Shown piece after piece: positions 23,133 to 33,308 of a stretch of DNA of 33,990 nt. The notes beneath the pieces were generated by a model, which worked only from the letters and a program-made list of their open reading frames with translations, was not told the DNA's origin and did no database searches. Positions within the stretch are counted from its first letter, which is position 1. Every line of letters starts with the position of its first letter. A program made the position numbers and the translations under genes. Source of the stretch: Dichloromethanomonas sp964477085 (lineage in GTDB: Bacteria > Bacillota > Desulfitobacteriia > Desulfitobacteriales > Syntrophobotulaceae); NCBI GenBank assembly GCA_964477085.1, contig CAYZDF010000031.1, positions 1 through 33,990 of the forward strand, read 5' to 3'.

Positions 23133-26100
23133 CTACTCTTTGGGTTTGATGGGGTTATCTATTACTGGTGACTCTACTAAATCCATCAAATCCTTAAAGC
23201 TGGTTACAGCTTCATACTTCACGCATTCAGGGGCTATCTTACTGCTGACCTCATCGAAAAACTTATGTGCACAACTAATTTTCTTGTCTTCTATTGGCCG
23301 CAAATCTAAACTGGATAAACTCCCTTTTGTTTCAGCAACAAAGTAGATATGTTTGGCAGAACCTTCTAGGAAAACAATAGCCCAGTCTGGATTATAGTCT
23401 CCAACCGGTGTCGGTATCAAAAACCCTCTTGGGAGTTTTGCGTATACCACTACCTCAGTGCAAGTATCTAGTTCTTTCACAAAATTTCTCTCAACTTCTG
23501 AATCAGTGATTGCGTAGTCATAGATGTGTTTCTTTAGCTTATCGCCGGCGCGAGTAAAGTCTTGCCTTCTTTGGCCAGTGGTAAAAATATCAATATCATG
23601 AGTCTCAGAAATCCTATCATAACTCAATCGCTCTATGATCACTGTGGCCTTCTGCTCATTGATAATGCGTGAGCATTCGGTAATAAAGTGTTCGGGGTTC
23701 TGTTTAAACTTATCAAATTTCTCGCCCTGAATTTGGCTTAATATCTCGGCGATGGTTCTTCTTGTCAATTGGGTGTTTTCTGAAATCTTACCAAGTAAGT
23801 CGTAGAAAACCATAGAATGGATTGATGCATTATGGGTTTCAACAGTTGTTCTTTCCTCTATAAAACCTTCACCATTTTTTAGCTGCACATCAGTTAGCTG
23901 ATCTACCAAGGCGCCGCTTTGGATGATATATTGTAGTGAAGTCACCGCTAATTCCTTATTCAACGCATGAATGCTATTTTGGATAAGTTCGGATGAATCA
24001 AAGTCCACTTGATAAATTGCTTTATGATTGATCCGACTCCAAAGTGCTTTAAACTCCTCTTTTTCGAAGTTTGCATTCAGTGCATTGCTTTTCGGTTTTC
24101 GATCATCCTCCATAACCGGCAATTGAGATTCACTAAAGACACTATCCACCAAAGCAAATATTTGCTCCGAATAAGGCAATAGTTCAGGAGGCAGTGGCTT
24201 CAAGTTTCCGGCTTTTTTTTCATCTAGATATTTATCTAGAATCTGACGATCTATGTCTACATACCCATTTTGAATTAAGTAATACTCGATGTGCTTTGCC
24301 TGATCTGAGGTAATTTCTTGTGTTCCAGTTTCAGTGGAAATTGCTTTTCCAATAAAATAGGCCGCATCCGCTTTAAGTGGGCGTTCTGAAAGAGAAACGT
24401 TAATTTCTTGCTGAAGATTTCGAACAAAGTCTCCATAGCTCTCGTTAGCCACAACAGTCAAAATATTCACATCATGGACTGTTACAGGATTATCAGTTCG
24501 CTCCCCTTGCTTATTTACGCTTATTCTCAAACCTCGCCCCACCTCCTGACGGCGTGAGATAGTATTGTCTGTGTGTTTGAGCATACACATAACAAAAATA
24601 TTGGGATTGTCCCATCCTTCACGTAGAGCGGAGTGGGAGAAGATAAAACGTACAGGCTCTTCCAAAGAGAGCAACTGTTCCTTATCTTTCAGAATAAGGT
24701 CATAAGCATCTACATCATCTGAATGTCCAGCTTCTTCTCCTCGTTGCCTGACTGCCGGATCTATGAGTCGTTTTGATCTTCTATCGATAGAAAAATATCC
24801 GTTGTGTGTTCGCTGGACAGGTATCTTGGCAAGATGCTCCATATAAGCTTCACTGATAAATTGACTTTCCATATATTCTTTTTTCAGCCACTCATACTCT
24901 TCCTCGAAGATCCGTGCGTATTCTCCTTGTTCATCTTCTTGCTGATAATCACGGTATTTGGCTACTTCATCAATGAAAAAAAGAGATAGCACCTTGATGC
25001 CTTGAGCAAAAAGTACTTGCTCCTTCTCGAAATGTGCCCGAATGGCTTCTCTAATCTGAATCCTACGAATAGTCATCTCCGTAATATCACCTGTTGCGTC
25101 TCCCACATTAAGGATATGCCCGTTGGTGAACTCGACTTTATCTTGTTTAGCATCTATCTGGGAAACTACAAACCCACGATATTGATCCAGCTCATTGGAC
25201 ACTGAAAACAGATTTGCCCCTCTTTCCAATCGTTTTACCACTCTCTTAATCCCGTTGTTCTGATGCACTTCCATCTCAATACGAGCCACAGGGGCATTTT
25301 TTGAGATCTCAATGGATTCCAAATAGAGGTATGCATTTGTACCAGCCAACCCTTTCACCGATACCCCTCGTACTGCGATCTTCTTAACCAGTTTCTGATT
25401 GTAAGCATCCAGAGCATCCAGACGATGAACTTTGTTATGTGTTGTTCTATGTGTAGCCGAGTATCGTAAAATCATCATTGGGTTGAACTGAGGCAATGCA
25501 TCCATGGTCGCCCTGCCTTCCATCTTTTGTGGCTCGTCCAATATTAGGATAGGGCGATTACTACTGATCACATCAATAGGGCGCCTGCTTTGAAAATCAT
25601 CCAGTTCCTCATAGATGCGGAGGTTATCGCTTCCAGTGGAGTTGAACGCCTGGATAGTAATAACCATAACGTTGATACCTGCATCTGAGGAGAAACTCTC
25701 CAGATGATGCAATTGCTTGGAGTTGTATGCAAAATACCGGATTTTCTTACCATAGGCTTCATTGAAGTGGTCAGAAGTGATCTCTAATGATTTGAGAACC
25801 CCTTCTCGGATGGCCACACGGGGCACCATAACGATGAATTTAGTCCACCCGTATTGTTTATTCATCTCAAATATAGTTTTCGTATAGCAGTATGTCTTGC
25901 CAGTCCCTGTTTCCATCTCTACATCCAGATTGACTTTACACCCAGCGCTCGTTACTAAGCTGTTTGATAAGGGAAGGTTTTGTCGCCGTTGCACCACGTG
26001 TATGTTTGCAAGAAGCTGCTCATCTGTCAGTTGAATAGAATGATTTTTGAACCCTATCTGGTCTAGAAGGGATATTTGCTCCACATCTGCTCGATTTCTC

Positions 26101-26219
26101 TCTTTACCCTGATCCATTCGGTATTTACTACCAGATTTATTCGCTTGTCCTGCAAAACAATCTATCACCGATTCTACGGCGGCGGTCTGGTAGGGCTGGA
26201 TTTTGAACTTCAACTTCAT
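23133..26219 (-). CDS. res: Type III restriction endonuclease subunit Res
   Basis: This 1028-residue protein has the standard type III Res layout: an SF2 ATPase domain with METGTGKTY near 100, LDEPQKMEG near 223, YSATHRTTHN near 250 and QEVGRGLR in the second half. It ends with a C-terminal PD-(D/E)XK nuclease (NPDWAIVFLEG near 944, AETKGS near 962). Together with Mod it would recognise, translocate on and cut DNA unmethylated at the target. The start is taken at ATG 26219 because GGAAGGAG precedes it by 7 bases. An upstream in-frame ATG at 26255 has no clear site. It is 64 bases downstream of mod. No break is seen, so the enzyme is probably active. Confidence 0.9.
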   Translation of the reverse strand: MKLKFKIQPYQTAAVESVIDCFAGQANKSGSKYRMDQGKERNRADVEQISLLDQIGFKNHSIQLTDEQLLANIHVVQRRQNLPLSNSLVTSAGCKVNLDVEMETGTGKTYCYTKTIFEMNKQYGWTKFIVMVPRVAIREGVLKSLEITSDHFNEAYGKKIRYFAYNSKQLHHLESFSSDAGINVMVITIQAFNSTGSDNLRIYEELDDFQSRRPIDVISSNRPILILDEPQKMEGRATMDALPQFNPMMILRYSATHRTTHNKVHRLDALDAYNQKLVKKIAVRGVSVKGLAGTNAYLYLESIEISKNAPVARIEMEVHQNNGIKRVVKRLERGANLFSVSNELDQYRGFVVSQIDAKQDKVEFTNGHILNVGDATGDITEMTIRRIQIREAIRAHFEKEQVLFAQGIKVLSLFFIDEVAKYRDYQQEDEQGEYARIFEEEYEWLKKEYMESQFISEAYMEHLAKIPVQRTHNGYFSIDRRSKRLIDPAVRQRGEEAGHSDDVDAYDLILKDKEQLLSLEEPVRFIFSHSALREGWDNPNIFVMCMLKHTDNTISRRQEVGRGLRISVNKQGERTDNPVTVHDVNILTVVANESYGDFVRNLQQEINVSLSERPLKADAAYFIGKAISTETGTQEITSDQAKHIEYYLIQNGYVDIDRQILDKYLDEKKAGNLKPLPPELLPYSEQIFALVDSVFSESQLPVMEDDRKPKSNALNANFEKEEFKALWSRINHKAIYQVDFDSSELIQNSIHALNKELAVTSLQYIIQSGALVDQLTDVQLKNGEGFIEERTTVETHNASIHSMVFYDLLGKISENTQLTRRTIAEILSQIQGEKFDKFKQNPEHFITECSRIINEQKATVIIERLSYDRISETHDIDIFTTGQRRQDFTRAGDKLKKHIYDYAITDSEVERNFVKELDTCTEVVVYAKLPRGFLIPTPVGDYNPDWAIVFLEGSAKHIYFVAETKGSLSSLDLRPIEDKKISCAHKFFDEVSSKIAPECVKYEAVTSFKDLMDLVESPVIDNPIKPKE

Positions 26220-26283
26220 ACTTCTACTCCTTCCTCTAACGCAGTAATCGGACAAAACGAGAGTATCTTTTCTTCTCCTCTTC

Positions 26284-28311
26284 TCATATAGACTTGACTA
26301 CTGTACCTGGAGATATCTGTTTAGAGACCTGCTCTACAGTGATCTTAACCGAATCTGAAGCGAAACCATCGTCTCGAAACACAATACCAAGGGGTTTATG
26401 GGAGACAATCTCTTTGACTAATTCTTCGGTGACTCCTTTATCGAAACAAGCAACCAGAACATTATCATCTACAAAGAATACTGTTTTCTCTTGAAGAGAT
26501 ACCTTTCGAATAGGTAATGATAGATCCACTCCCCAATCTAACATTACTTGAAAAAGCAGGTCTTCAGGTGTACGACCTGGTTTAATATTATCTGCAAAAT
26601 CCTGAAGTTGTGTTTGTTTGATAGCATCCGGTGTGTAGTACACCTCTTTCATGTTTGAGGAATCGACCTTAAGGACACGGAAACCAATATCAAGACTTGA
26701 AGAGGAAGAGACTGAGTACGATCTGTTTTCATTATCAAAAAGCCCAGGGTTTTCCTGTTTTTTCTTTTCTGTTTTGGGTTGCAAACTTTCTACTATTGCT
26801 TTTCCCGCTTGACGGATACGCTCTTTGCTGATCTCGGTAATTGTCTTGTACCCCGCCTTGTAGGCATCCGACTTCACATCACATAATTCGAGGACTTGAA
26901 CCATAATGAATTTGCGATTATTGCCATCTTCAGCATTGAGCTGTATAACTGCATGGGCGGTAGTTGAGGAGCCGGCAAAAAAATCAAGAATAATATCAGA
27001 TCCGTTGCATATGGATTGAATCATCCTTTTCGCTACAGCAAGCGGCTTAGGATTATCGAAAGAGATGCCGAGATTTGCTAATAACGTATCGTCATTTCCC
27101 CCATAGTAGAGCAAAGAGGGGACATTTTCATAGATATTTTCTCTTAACAGGTATTTTCTTCTTGGTTGTGTAGACTCATCTACCCCAAAAAGCACTTCGC
27201 CTTGATCAATGAGGGCATCCATGCTGTTGTCTGGAAAACGCCATCCCTTCGCTGGAACAGGACAAGGCTTTCCGGTAGTGGGATGAATTAGGGGACGATG
27301 CGATCGAGTTTCAGGTCTATCTGGGGCAGCCATAGAAACAGTTTGATAAATTTCACCATTATCATCAATCAAGCTGTAAGCTTTTTCACCACCGCTAAAG
27401 GATTGTTCTCCAATCCAATCCCTATATTTTCTCCGAATCTCTTGGGAAACACAACCTGAAGCCTTAATCAATTTTGATACAAAGTCCAGCATTTTTTCAG
27501 CGTTTTCTTTTGGTCTCTTTAACTTGCTATTTTTCTTGAAACTCTCTTTATTCTTAGAATAGATGCTTATTAACTCATGTTGTTGAGCTACTCCTATTAC
27601 TTCACCTTTCGGGTTTCTTTTATCCCATACGATAGTTCCAAGATTATTGGACTCACCATAAATCTCCGACAATAACTTCTCAAGGTTTGGATACTCATTC
27701 TCATCTATATGAACTACAATTATTCCCTCTTCACATAATAAGTTCCTTGCTAGTTTGAGCCTTGGATACATCATGGAAAGCCAATCTGAATGAAATCTTC
27801 CACTGGATTCTACGTTTGCTACCAGCCGATTGCCCTCTTCGTCCTTCTGATTGGATTTCTTCAGGTAGTTTTCTGTATTCTCAGCGAAATCATCTTTGTA
27901 GATAAAATTGCCACCTGTGTTATAGGGTGGATCAATATAGATCATCTTGATCTTACCGAGATAGGTTTCCTGGAGCAGCTTCAGTACCTCCAGGTTGTCT
28001 CCTTCGATAAACAAGTTATGGGTGGTATCAAAGTTCACACTCTCTTCTCGACAGGGACGAAGAGTTTTAGCTATAGGTGTATTTGCAACAAACAACGCTT
28101 TGCGTTTACCCGGCCAATCAAGATGATACCTCTCTTGTGCCCCTTCTATTATTGATTCGGACAACTCTTGTCGCAACTTGTCAAAATCTACCACAAACCT
28201 TAGGTTGCCATCATCACATTTTGCCTCGGTTACACAATCAGGAAAAAGCTCGCGAATATGAAGGATGTTCTCCTGAGCCAGGTTAGTTGAGTGCATTTTC
28301 ATCTTATCCAT
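26284..28311 (-). CDS. mod: Type III DNA methyltransferase subunit Mod
   Basis: This 675-residue beta-class adenine (or N4-cytosine) methyltransferase has the order IYIDPPYNTGGNF near 124 (catalytic DPPY) before ILDFFAGSSTTAHAV near 438 (SAM binding), typical of type III Mod. The long stretch between them should carry target recognition, and the C-terminal part probably contacts Res. AAAGGAGG precedes the ATG, and the start overlaps the end of the DUF4391 gene by 8 bases, so translation is coupled. All key motifs are intact. The target sequence cannot be read from the protein. Confidence 0.92.
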   Translation of the reverse strand: MDKMKMHSTNLAQENILHIRELFPDCVTEAKCDDGNLRFVVDFDKLRQELSESIIEGAQERYHLDWPGKRKALFVANTPIAKTLRPCREESVNFDTTHNLFIEGDNLEVLKLLQETYLGKIKMIYIDPPYNTGGNFIYKDDFAENTENYLKKSNQKDEEGNRLVANVESSGRFHSDWLSMMYPRLKLARNLLCEEGIIVVHIDENEYPNLEKLLSEIYGESNNLGTIVWDKRNPKGEVIGVAQQHELISIYSKNKESFKKNSKLKRPKENAEKMLDFVSKLIKASGCVSQEIRRKYRDWIGEQSFSGGEKAYSLIDDNGEIYQTVSMAAPDRPETRSHRPLIHPTTGKPCPVPAKGWRFPDNSMDALIDQGEVLFGVDESTQPRRKYLLRENIYENVPSLLYYGGNDDTLLANLGISFDNPKPLAVAKRMIQSICNGSDIILDFFAGSSTTAHAVIQLNAEDGNNRKFIMVQVLELCDVKSDAYKAGYKTITEISKERIRQAGKAIVESLQPKTEKKKQENPGLFDNENRSYSVSSSSSLDIGFRVLKVDSSNMKEVYYTPDAIKQTQLQDFADNIKPGRTPEDLLFQVMLDWGVDLSLPIRKVSLQEKTVFFVDDNVLVACFDKGVTEELVKEIVSHKPLGIVFRDDGFASDSVKITVEQVSKQISPGTVVKSI

Positions 28312-28975
28312 TGAGTCCTCCTTTGAAGCTGCTGTGTGATTTTTTCTGAAATTCTTTTAACTGGTGCAAGAGTTCGATCTTGCGGTTGAACTGCTTTTCC
28401 TTGCGGATCTTGCTCTCCAGTTTCTGGATATGACGTTCCAGATTCTCCTGCTGGATATCTTTTTCCACCGCTTTCTGAATATCTTCCCCTTCTTCCTGCT
28501 GCAACCGTTCTCCTGCAATCTGCTTCAGGAAGGACTCATACAATGTGTCCATCGTCAATCCATCCAGGCTCAGGGTCAGGTCATCGTAGGGGATCCAGTC
28601 TGTGGTGTAGTACCGTTCGACCTTGAAGGTCCCAGCTTTCTTCTTGCTGTCCTGCTTGTAACTGATCCATATCTGCCCCTTCTCCTGATACCGCATCACA
28701 AAGACCAGATGATAGGGGATCTCTCTGTCAATTGCCACCACAATCTCCTTGCTGATGGTTCTTCCTTTCAGAAGGATCTCCAATACCTCGATCTCTTTCA
28801 CATGCTTGCCTTCCCTGATGTTGAAGGCGTCCGGTGCCAGTTTGTGCATCCAACGAATGGACTTGATCTCATCCACAAACATCCGCTCCAGAGAGGAAGA
28901 GACCTTCAGGTTCTGATAAAACTTCTGCTTGGGAATTGCACGGTCCAGGAGGGTGCTTGGAGGAAAGACCAACAT
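28304..28975 (-). CDS. DUF4391 family protein
   Basis: This 223-residue protein belongs to the DUF4391 family: AIPKQKFYQNLKVSSSLE, then VDEIKSIRWMHKLAPDAFN, then VKEIEVLEILL and IPYHLVFVMRY. It ends in a charged, probably coiled-coil tail (about 165-215). DUF4391 genes commonly accompany SNF2 helicases and type III-like methylases, but the biochemical role is unknown to me. A bridging or specificity role between helicase and Mod/Res is a guess. The ATG lies 4 bases past the stop of the helicase gene and the 3' end overlaps mod, so the three genes are tightly coupled. Confidence 0.85.
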   Translation of the reverse strand: MLVFPPSTLLDRAIPKQKFYQNLKVSSSLERMFVDEIKSIRWMHKLAPDAFNIREGKHVKEIEVLEILLKGRTISKEIVVAIDREIPYHLVFVMRYQEKGQIWISYKQDSKKKAGTFKVERYYTTDWIPYDDLTLSLDGLTMDTLYESFLKQIAGERLQQEEGEDIQKAVEKDIQQENLERHIQKLESKIRKEKQFNRKIELLHQLKEFQKKSHSSFKGGLNG

Positions 28976-28979
28976 CCTT

Positions 28980-31900
28980 TCACATCACCACCACAAAGTC
29001 GATCAGCTCAAAGTCATCCAGCCCTTTGATGGTGGTTTGAAGAGCGGTGGTGCCTCCCATCTTGAAGAGACTGTCAATCTCTTGTTCCTCATTCACCTGA
29101 ATGATGGAGGCAATGGTATCTTGGAGCATATCGGAGTACTTCTTCATCTTCCTTCCATCCTCTGTCTCTTCATTGAACTGACGGCACAGTTCTGCAATAG
29201 GTTCGGATTTGCCACTGCATAGGTATCGGAGAAGATCCAGGGTTTTCTTGGGTTCCAGATGGTTGGAGATCACTTCTCCTTCATCGGAGATATAGACCAT
29301 GTAGAAGGGGTGGAGCCGGTTCTGATTCCTGACGTCCACTGCATTGTTGCGGTTCTTGAGGATGAAGATCACACCGGGCGGTATTTCATCTCCTTCAGCA
29401 GCCACGATGCCATGCATGCCAAAGGGTGCCTGATCCAGATCCGGATGCTCTTTGATATACCCCAGAAGGTCCATACGGAACTCATTCAACCCCAGATCCA
29501 TAATGGATACGCCACTGGTCATCTCCTCAATGTCCACTACTTCATTCTGAAGCCGTTCCAGTTGCTGCTGGCGGTATTCCAGATCTCCTTTTTCATCATC
29601 TATCGGGTTATCATCTCCGGTAGCTGTCAAGACGGTGGATTTCATTCGTGTTTCCACCTTTGCCTTGAGTTTGATGTACTCGTCCAGGTCCATATCCGGC
29701 CAGAAATTGACCAGTTGAATGACCTCGTTCCTGCTTCCGATTCTGTCTATCCTCCCAAAACGTTGAATGATCCGTACAGGGTTCCAGTGGATGTCGTAGT
29801 TGATCAGATAGTCGCTGTCCTGAAGGTTCTGTCCTTCACTGATACAGTCTGTACCCACCAGAAGGGAAATATCTGCCTTTTGGTCAGGCATGATCAAGTG
29901 TTTGTCTTTGGATAGGGGAGAAAAACAGGTCAGCACAGTATTGAGATCGTTCTTCAGCTTGGGTATGGTGCTTTTGCATCCTTTTCCACCCGTCACCATT
30001 GCCGACTCCAGACCAAACTCCGCTTTCAGCATGGCTCCTGCATGCTGGTAGAGGTAGGTTACTGTATCCGCAAAAGCAGAGAAGACCAGCACCTTCTTGT
30101 TGCCGGGGTTGATGGGGTTTCTGATCTTGTCTCTCAGGGTGTCCAGAAAGACCTTGAGCTTCAGGTCTTCTTCCGGTGTGATCGGGGAGACGCCTTTGAG
30201 CAGATTGTTCAGAATCTGGTGGTCTTGCAGCAGATCTTCTTTCCATGTCAGGTAGTCCATGTCGGCCAGCTCTATCTTGACCTTTTTACCCACAGAAAAG
30301 AGTTCGGTGTTCAGGTCGTCCATATCAAAGTCTTCTTCACCCAGGCCCTGTATGTCTATGACCTTTCGGGGGTCAAAGTCCTGGATCTCTTCCAGGGTCT
30401 TGTCGATAAATCGGGTCATCCTCTCCAGTGTCAGCCGGAAGGAGTGGACAGAACTTTCCAATCGTTTCATGAGGTTGATCCGCATGAGTGCTACAATCCC
30501 ACGTTCTCTGTCAGACTGACGGAAGAAGGTGTTGCCCATATCTCTGCCATATCTGGCCTCGTACTTCTCCACTTTGCTGGGCAGGACATACTTTGTGGGA
30601 GAGTAAACGGACAGGCTCATGCAAGACAGGGCTTCGTAGATCTCCGTGTAGGTGATTGCATCTTCTCTTTGTGTGAGTTTGCACCGTAAGGAGATGGGAT
30701 TGTTCCTTCTTGGAAAGGTGCCAATGGCGGTGGTATTGTAGTAACGTTGGATGTGTTTTCGGGATCTTGCCAGGGTCACACTGTCCAATAGCTCGAAGAA
30801 GTCAAAATCCAACTGGCTGAGAAGGTTCTCTGTGGTTCGTTGTGCCGTAGGAAGGGCACTCCAGCTGTTGAAGGCCATTTGAGCCATACGGAAGATAGCA
30901 TCGATGCTGCTTTTGGTATCCAGCTTGGAGTTGATGTTTTCTGCATCCCCTTCATACGCCAGGGCGAGTTGATTCTTCAAGTCGGTGAAGCGGTTGTTGA
31001 CTGGGGTGGCAGAGAGCATCATGACTTTGGTCTTGACTCCTTTACGGATCACCTGGTTGAGCAGTTTCAGGTAGCGGTTTTCCTTCTCTCCAGCATCTCC
31101 ATAGGTCTGGCCACCATTACGAAAGTTATGGGATTCATCGATCGCCACCAGGTCGTAGTTGCTCCAGTTGATTCGGTCCAGTGGGATCCCGTTGGAGTAT
31201 CCACTGGTTCTGGAAAGGTCTGTGTGGTAGAGGACGTCATACCGCAGGCGGTCTGAAGCAATCGGATTGTTCAGGAGGTTGAGTTTGAAGGTGTTCCAGT
31301 TGTCCGAAAGCTTCTTGGGACAGAGGACCAGCACCGACTTGTTCCGGTTCTCATAGTATTTGATCACAGCAAGGGCGGTGTAGGTCTTTCCCAATCCCAC
31401 GCTATCTGCAAGGATACAACCGTTATAGGTTTCCAGCTTGTTGATGATGGCCAGTGCCGCATCTTTCTGGAAATTGTACAGCTTCTTCCAGATGGCACTG
31501 TCCTGGAATCCGGTAGCTTCATTGGGCAGGTAGTCCTCGGAGATGTCTTCCAGGAACTCTTTGAAGATGTTGTACAGAGTGATGAAGTAGATGAACTCAG
31601 CAGGATTCTCCCGGTAGACGGTGGTGATGCTGTCCACAATCTCTTCGGTGATGTCCTCGAAACGATCATGGTCATGCCAGACCTCTTCAAAGAGCTTGAA
31701 GTACTCATGGGTTACCGGTGCCTCTATGCGTGTCACCATACTGGAGATATGGTTTCCCTTCTCACAACCCAGATCAACAGTAGTGAACCCGTTGATGGGT
31801 AGGTAGGTATACCGCTCCTTCTCATTCTCCACATTGATAAATCCGCTCATCTGATCCTGGGTGATATTGGTCTTGAAGAAGCCTTTCTTTTCCACCCACT

Positions 31901-32216
31901 GCGCACACTCTCTGGCAATGGCCTTTTGTGTCAGCTCATTGCGGAGCTTGATTTCATACTCGGTGCCATGGATCGATCTTTCTCTCTTGAGCTGGGGAAT
32001 GTAGAACTCTCGTTTGGCTTTTCTGGCCTTTTCTGTGGTAAAGGAAGGGGAGGTGAAGATGAAACGCATCTCTGCAATGGAGTCCAATTGCTGCCGAAGT
32101 TCCTGGTATGCATAAATGGAGAAGTGGGAAGCTGCAATGGCCACCCGGCTGCCTTTACGGATCGTTTCCTTCAATTCGTCACTCAGGAGATTCTGCCTGT
32201 TGTCAATGAATTTCAC
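28980..32216 (-). CDS. PLD-like-SNF2 helicase (copy 2, HKD motif lost)
   Basis: This is a 1078-residue SNF2-type helicase with an N-terminal PLD-like domain, paralogous along its length to the protein at 9704-13045: ADSVGLGKTYTALAVIKY, IDESHNF, LSATPVNN, TDCISEGQNLQDSDYL and QRFGRIDRIGSRN are all present. Both proteins end with LDDFELI. The N-terminal domain keeps the fold cues (ASHFSIYAYQELR) but not the HxK...GSSN nuclease signature. At that place it reads VENEKERYTYLPINGF, so it is probably a non-catalytic PLD. I favour GTG 32216 (VKFIDNRQN, preceded by GAGAGGAAA). The open frame extends to GTG 32321, but a promoter-like -10 lies inside that extension. It is the first gene of the operon leading to DUF4391, Mod and Res. 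Confidence 0.88.
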   Translation of the reverse strand: MKFIDNRQNLLSDELKETIRKGSRVAIAASHFSIYAYQELRQQLDSIAEMRFIFTSPSFTTEKARKAKREFYIPQLKRERSIHGTEYEIKLRNELTQKAIARECAQWVEKKGFFKTNITQDQMSGFINVENEKERYTYLPINGFTTVDLGCEKGNHISSMVTRIEAPVTHEYFKLFEEVWHDHDRFEDITEEIVDSITTVYRENPAEFIYFITLYNIFKEFLEDISEDYLPNEATGFQDSAIWKKLYNFQKDAALAIINKLETYNGCILADSVGLGKTYTALAVIKYYENRNKSVLVLCPKKLSDNWNTFKLNLLNNPIASDRLRYDVLYHTDLSRTSGYSNGIPLDRINWSNYDLVAIDESHNFRNGGQTYGDAGEKENRYLKLLNQVIRKGVKTKVMMLSATPVNNRFTDLKNQLALAYEGDAENINSKLDTKSSIDAIFRMAQMAFNSWSALPTAQRTTENLLSQLDFDFFELLDSVTLARSRKHIQRYYNTTAIGTFPRRNNPISLRCKLTQREDAITYTEIYEALSCMSLSVYSPTKYVLPSKVEKYEARYGRDMGNTFFRQSDRERGIVALMRINLMKRLESSVHSFRLTLERMTRFIDKTLEEIQDFDPRKVIDIQGLGEEDFDMDDLNTELFSVGKKVKIELADMDYLTWKEDLLQDHQILNNLLKGVSPITPEEDLKLKVFLDTLRDKIRNPINPGNKKVLVFSAFADTVTYLYQHAGAMLKAEFGLESAMVTGGKGCKSTIPKLKNDLNTVLTCFSPLSKDKHLIMPDQKADISLLVGTDCISEGQNLQDSDYLINYDIHWNPVRIIQRFGRIDRIGSRNEVIQLVNFWPDMDLDEYIKLKAKVETRMKSTVLTATGDDNPIDDEKGDLEYRQQQLERLQNEVVDIEEMTSGVSIMDLGLNEFRMDLLGYIKEHPDLDQAPFGMHGIVAAEGDEIPPGVIFILKNRNNAVDVRNQNRLHPFYMVYISDEGEVISNHLEPKKTLDLLRYLCSGKSEPIAELCRQFNEETEDGRKMKKYSDMLQDTIASIIQVNEEQEIDSLFKMGGTTALQTTIKGLDDFELIDFVVVM

Positions 32217-32311
32217 AAAGGGAATTTCCTCTCTGAAAGCCTCCGTTGACTGTCGAATCAAAGCATAGCGCCTTCGTGCTTTTCTTTGGATTATCTTCTT
32301 TCCTTTACTAT

Positions 32312-32340
32312 AGGATACCACATGTTACAAAATAATCCAA
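32312..32340 (-). promoter_or_regulatory. Promoter candidate for the helicase-DUF4391-mod-res operon
   Basis: On the minus strand TTGGAT (32340-32335) and TATCCT (32317-32312) are separated by 17 bases, and the -10 is preceded by an extended TGG. It is 96 bases upstream of the favoured helicase start. The CATGTGGTAT string here matches the sites near 1336 and 1401. Confidence 0.4.
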
Positions 32341-32542
32341 CACAACAAAACAGGTTTTTTGCGTAGTGCGTTGAGTCAATCAGTAGATAGGTTCCGAAAA
32401 AGTGTTTTGCGAGTTTTTAAAGAAACCCCTTACCCCAAATGGCCAGCGAATCAGGGAAAAAAACCCAGAAAAGAGAAAAAAACCAATGAAGAAGCATTCT
32501 CAGATAAGAAAGACATCGATCAATCATAAAGGGGAGAAGCAT

Positions 32543-33301
32543 ATGACAACAAAAAAAGGATTGCTGGTGATCCTGTCTTTGATCTTGGCCGTGATGGCTT
32601 TCGGTGACTATATTTTCCTCGTAGATGGTTCCAAACTTGAGGGAACGATTTTAAGTTTTGGGGAACGATTTGTCGATATCCTTTTGGATAACGGCTATTT
32701 GGTCACAGTCAATAAAAACGAGATCGTCCGCCTTGAACCATTGGATTCCGCCCGAAAAGGCGGTGCCCTGATGAGTGAACTTCCCCCGCAACTTGTTTCG
32801 GGGGCTTCAATCGGATCGGCAGGTGTGGGGACTCCGGTAGGGGTTTTTGGAGCTGAAGTACCGGTATTTCTGGGTGATCCTGAGCTCGAAATCCGAAAAC
32901 GGATGCTGATGTATCGTGACAAGATGAAAGATACCTGGGTTGCCACACAGATGTCATTGTTCTTTCCGAGCGCAGGTCATCTCTACACGGGGGAATGGGA
33001 GCGAGGATTCCTGTTCTTGGGAGCAAGGGCTGTTTTCGGTGGTTTAGCGATTTGGGGATTCATACCGGTTCCTCAGGTTGATCCCACAACCGGAGATTTT
33101 GTCGTTGACCAGAACGACAATCCAATCAACCAACCTCAAAACATGATGATTGGAGCGATCGGGGCCGGGGGTTTTGCGCTGTTCACTATACTAGAGGCCA
33201 TAGACGCCTATAATTCAGCAGAGCGCTACAACCAACAGTTGCGAATCCGCCTAGGGATTGAACCGTTCGATCCATTCATGTTCCATGCTTTTGGGAGATA
33301 G
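32543..33301 (+). CDS. Secreted or membrane protein with signal peptide and DUF5683-like region
   Basis: This is a 252-residue protein. The N-terminus (KKGLLVILSLILAVMAFG) is a signal peptide or anchor. It is followed by a small beta-rich domain with IFLVDGSKLEGTILSFG, resembling the repeats of proteins that respond to a structural cue. Residues about 130-235 look like a membrane region starting MSLFFPSAGHLYTGEWERG, the pattern of DUF5683/TM2-type small membrane proteins. A ribosome site AAAGGGGAG precedes ATG 32543; the longer frame back to 32402 has no such site. It stands outside the defence operons and converges with the lipoprotein gene, with only 7 bases between the stops. The function is unknown. 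Confidence 0.75.
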   Translation: MTTKKGLLVILSLILAVMAFGDYIFLVDGSKLEGTILSFGERFVDILLDNGYLVTVNKNEIVRLEPLDSARKGGALMSELPPQLVSGASIGSAGVGTPVGVFGAEVPVFLGDPELEIRKRMLMYRDKMKDTWVATQMSLFFPSAGHLYTGEWERGFLFLGARAVFGGLAIWGFIPVPQVDPTTGDFVVDQNDNPINQPQNMMIGAIGAGGFALFTILEAIDAYNSAERYNQQLRIRLGIEPFDPFMFHAFGR

Positions 33302-33308
33302 GGGAACC

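Noticed and set aside
28364..29915. Long plus-strand open frames opposite the DUF4391 and helicase genes
   Set aside because: They are antisense to well-supported genes and their hydrophobic translations are an effect of the codon use of the real strand.
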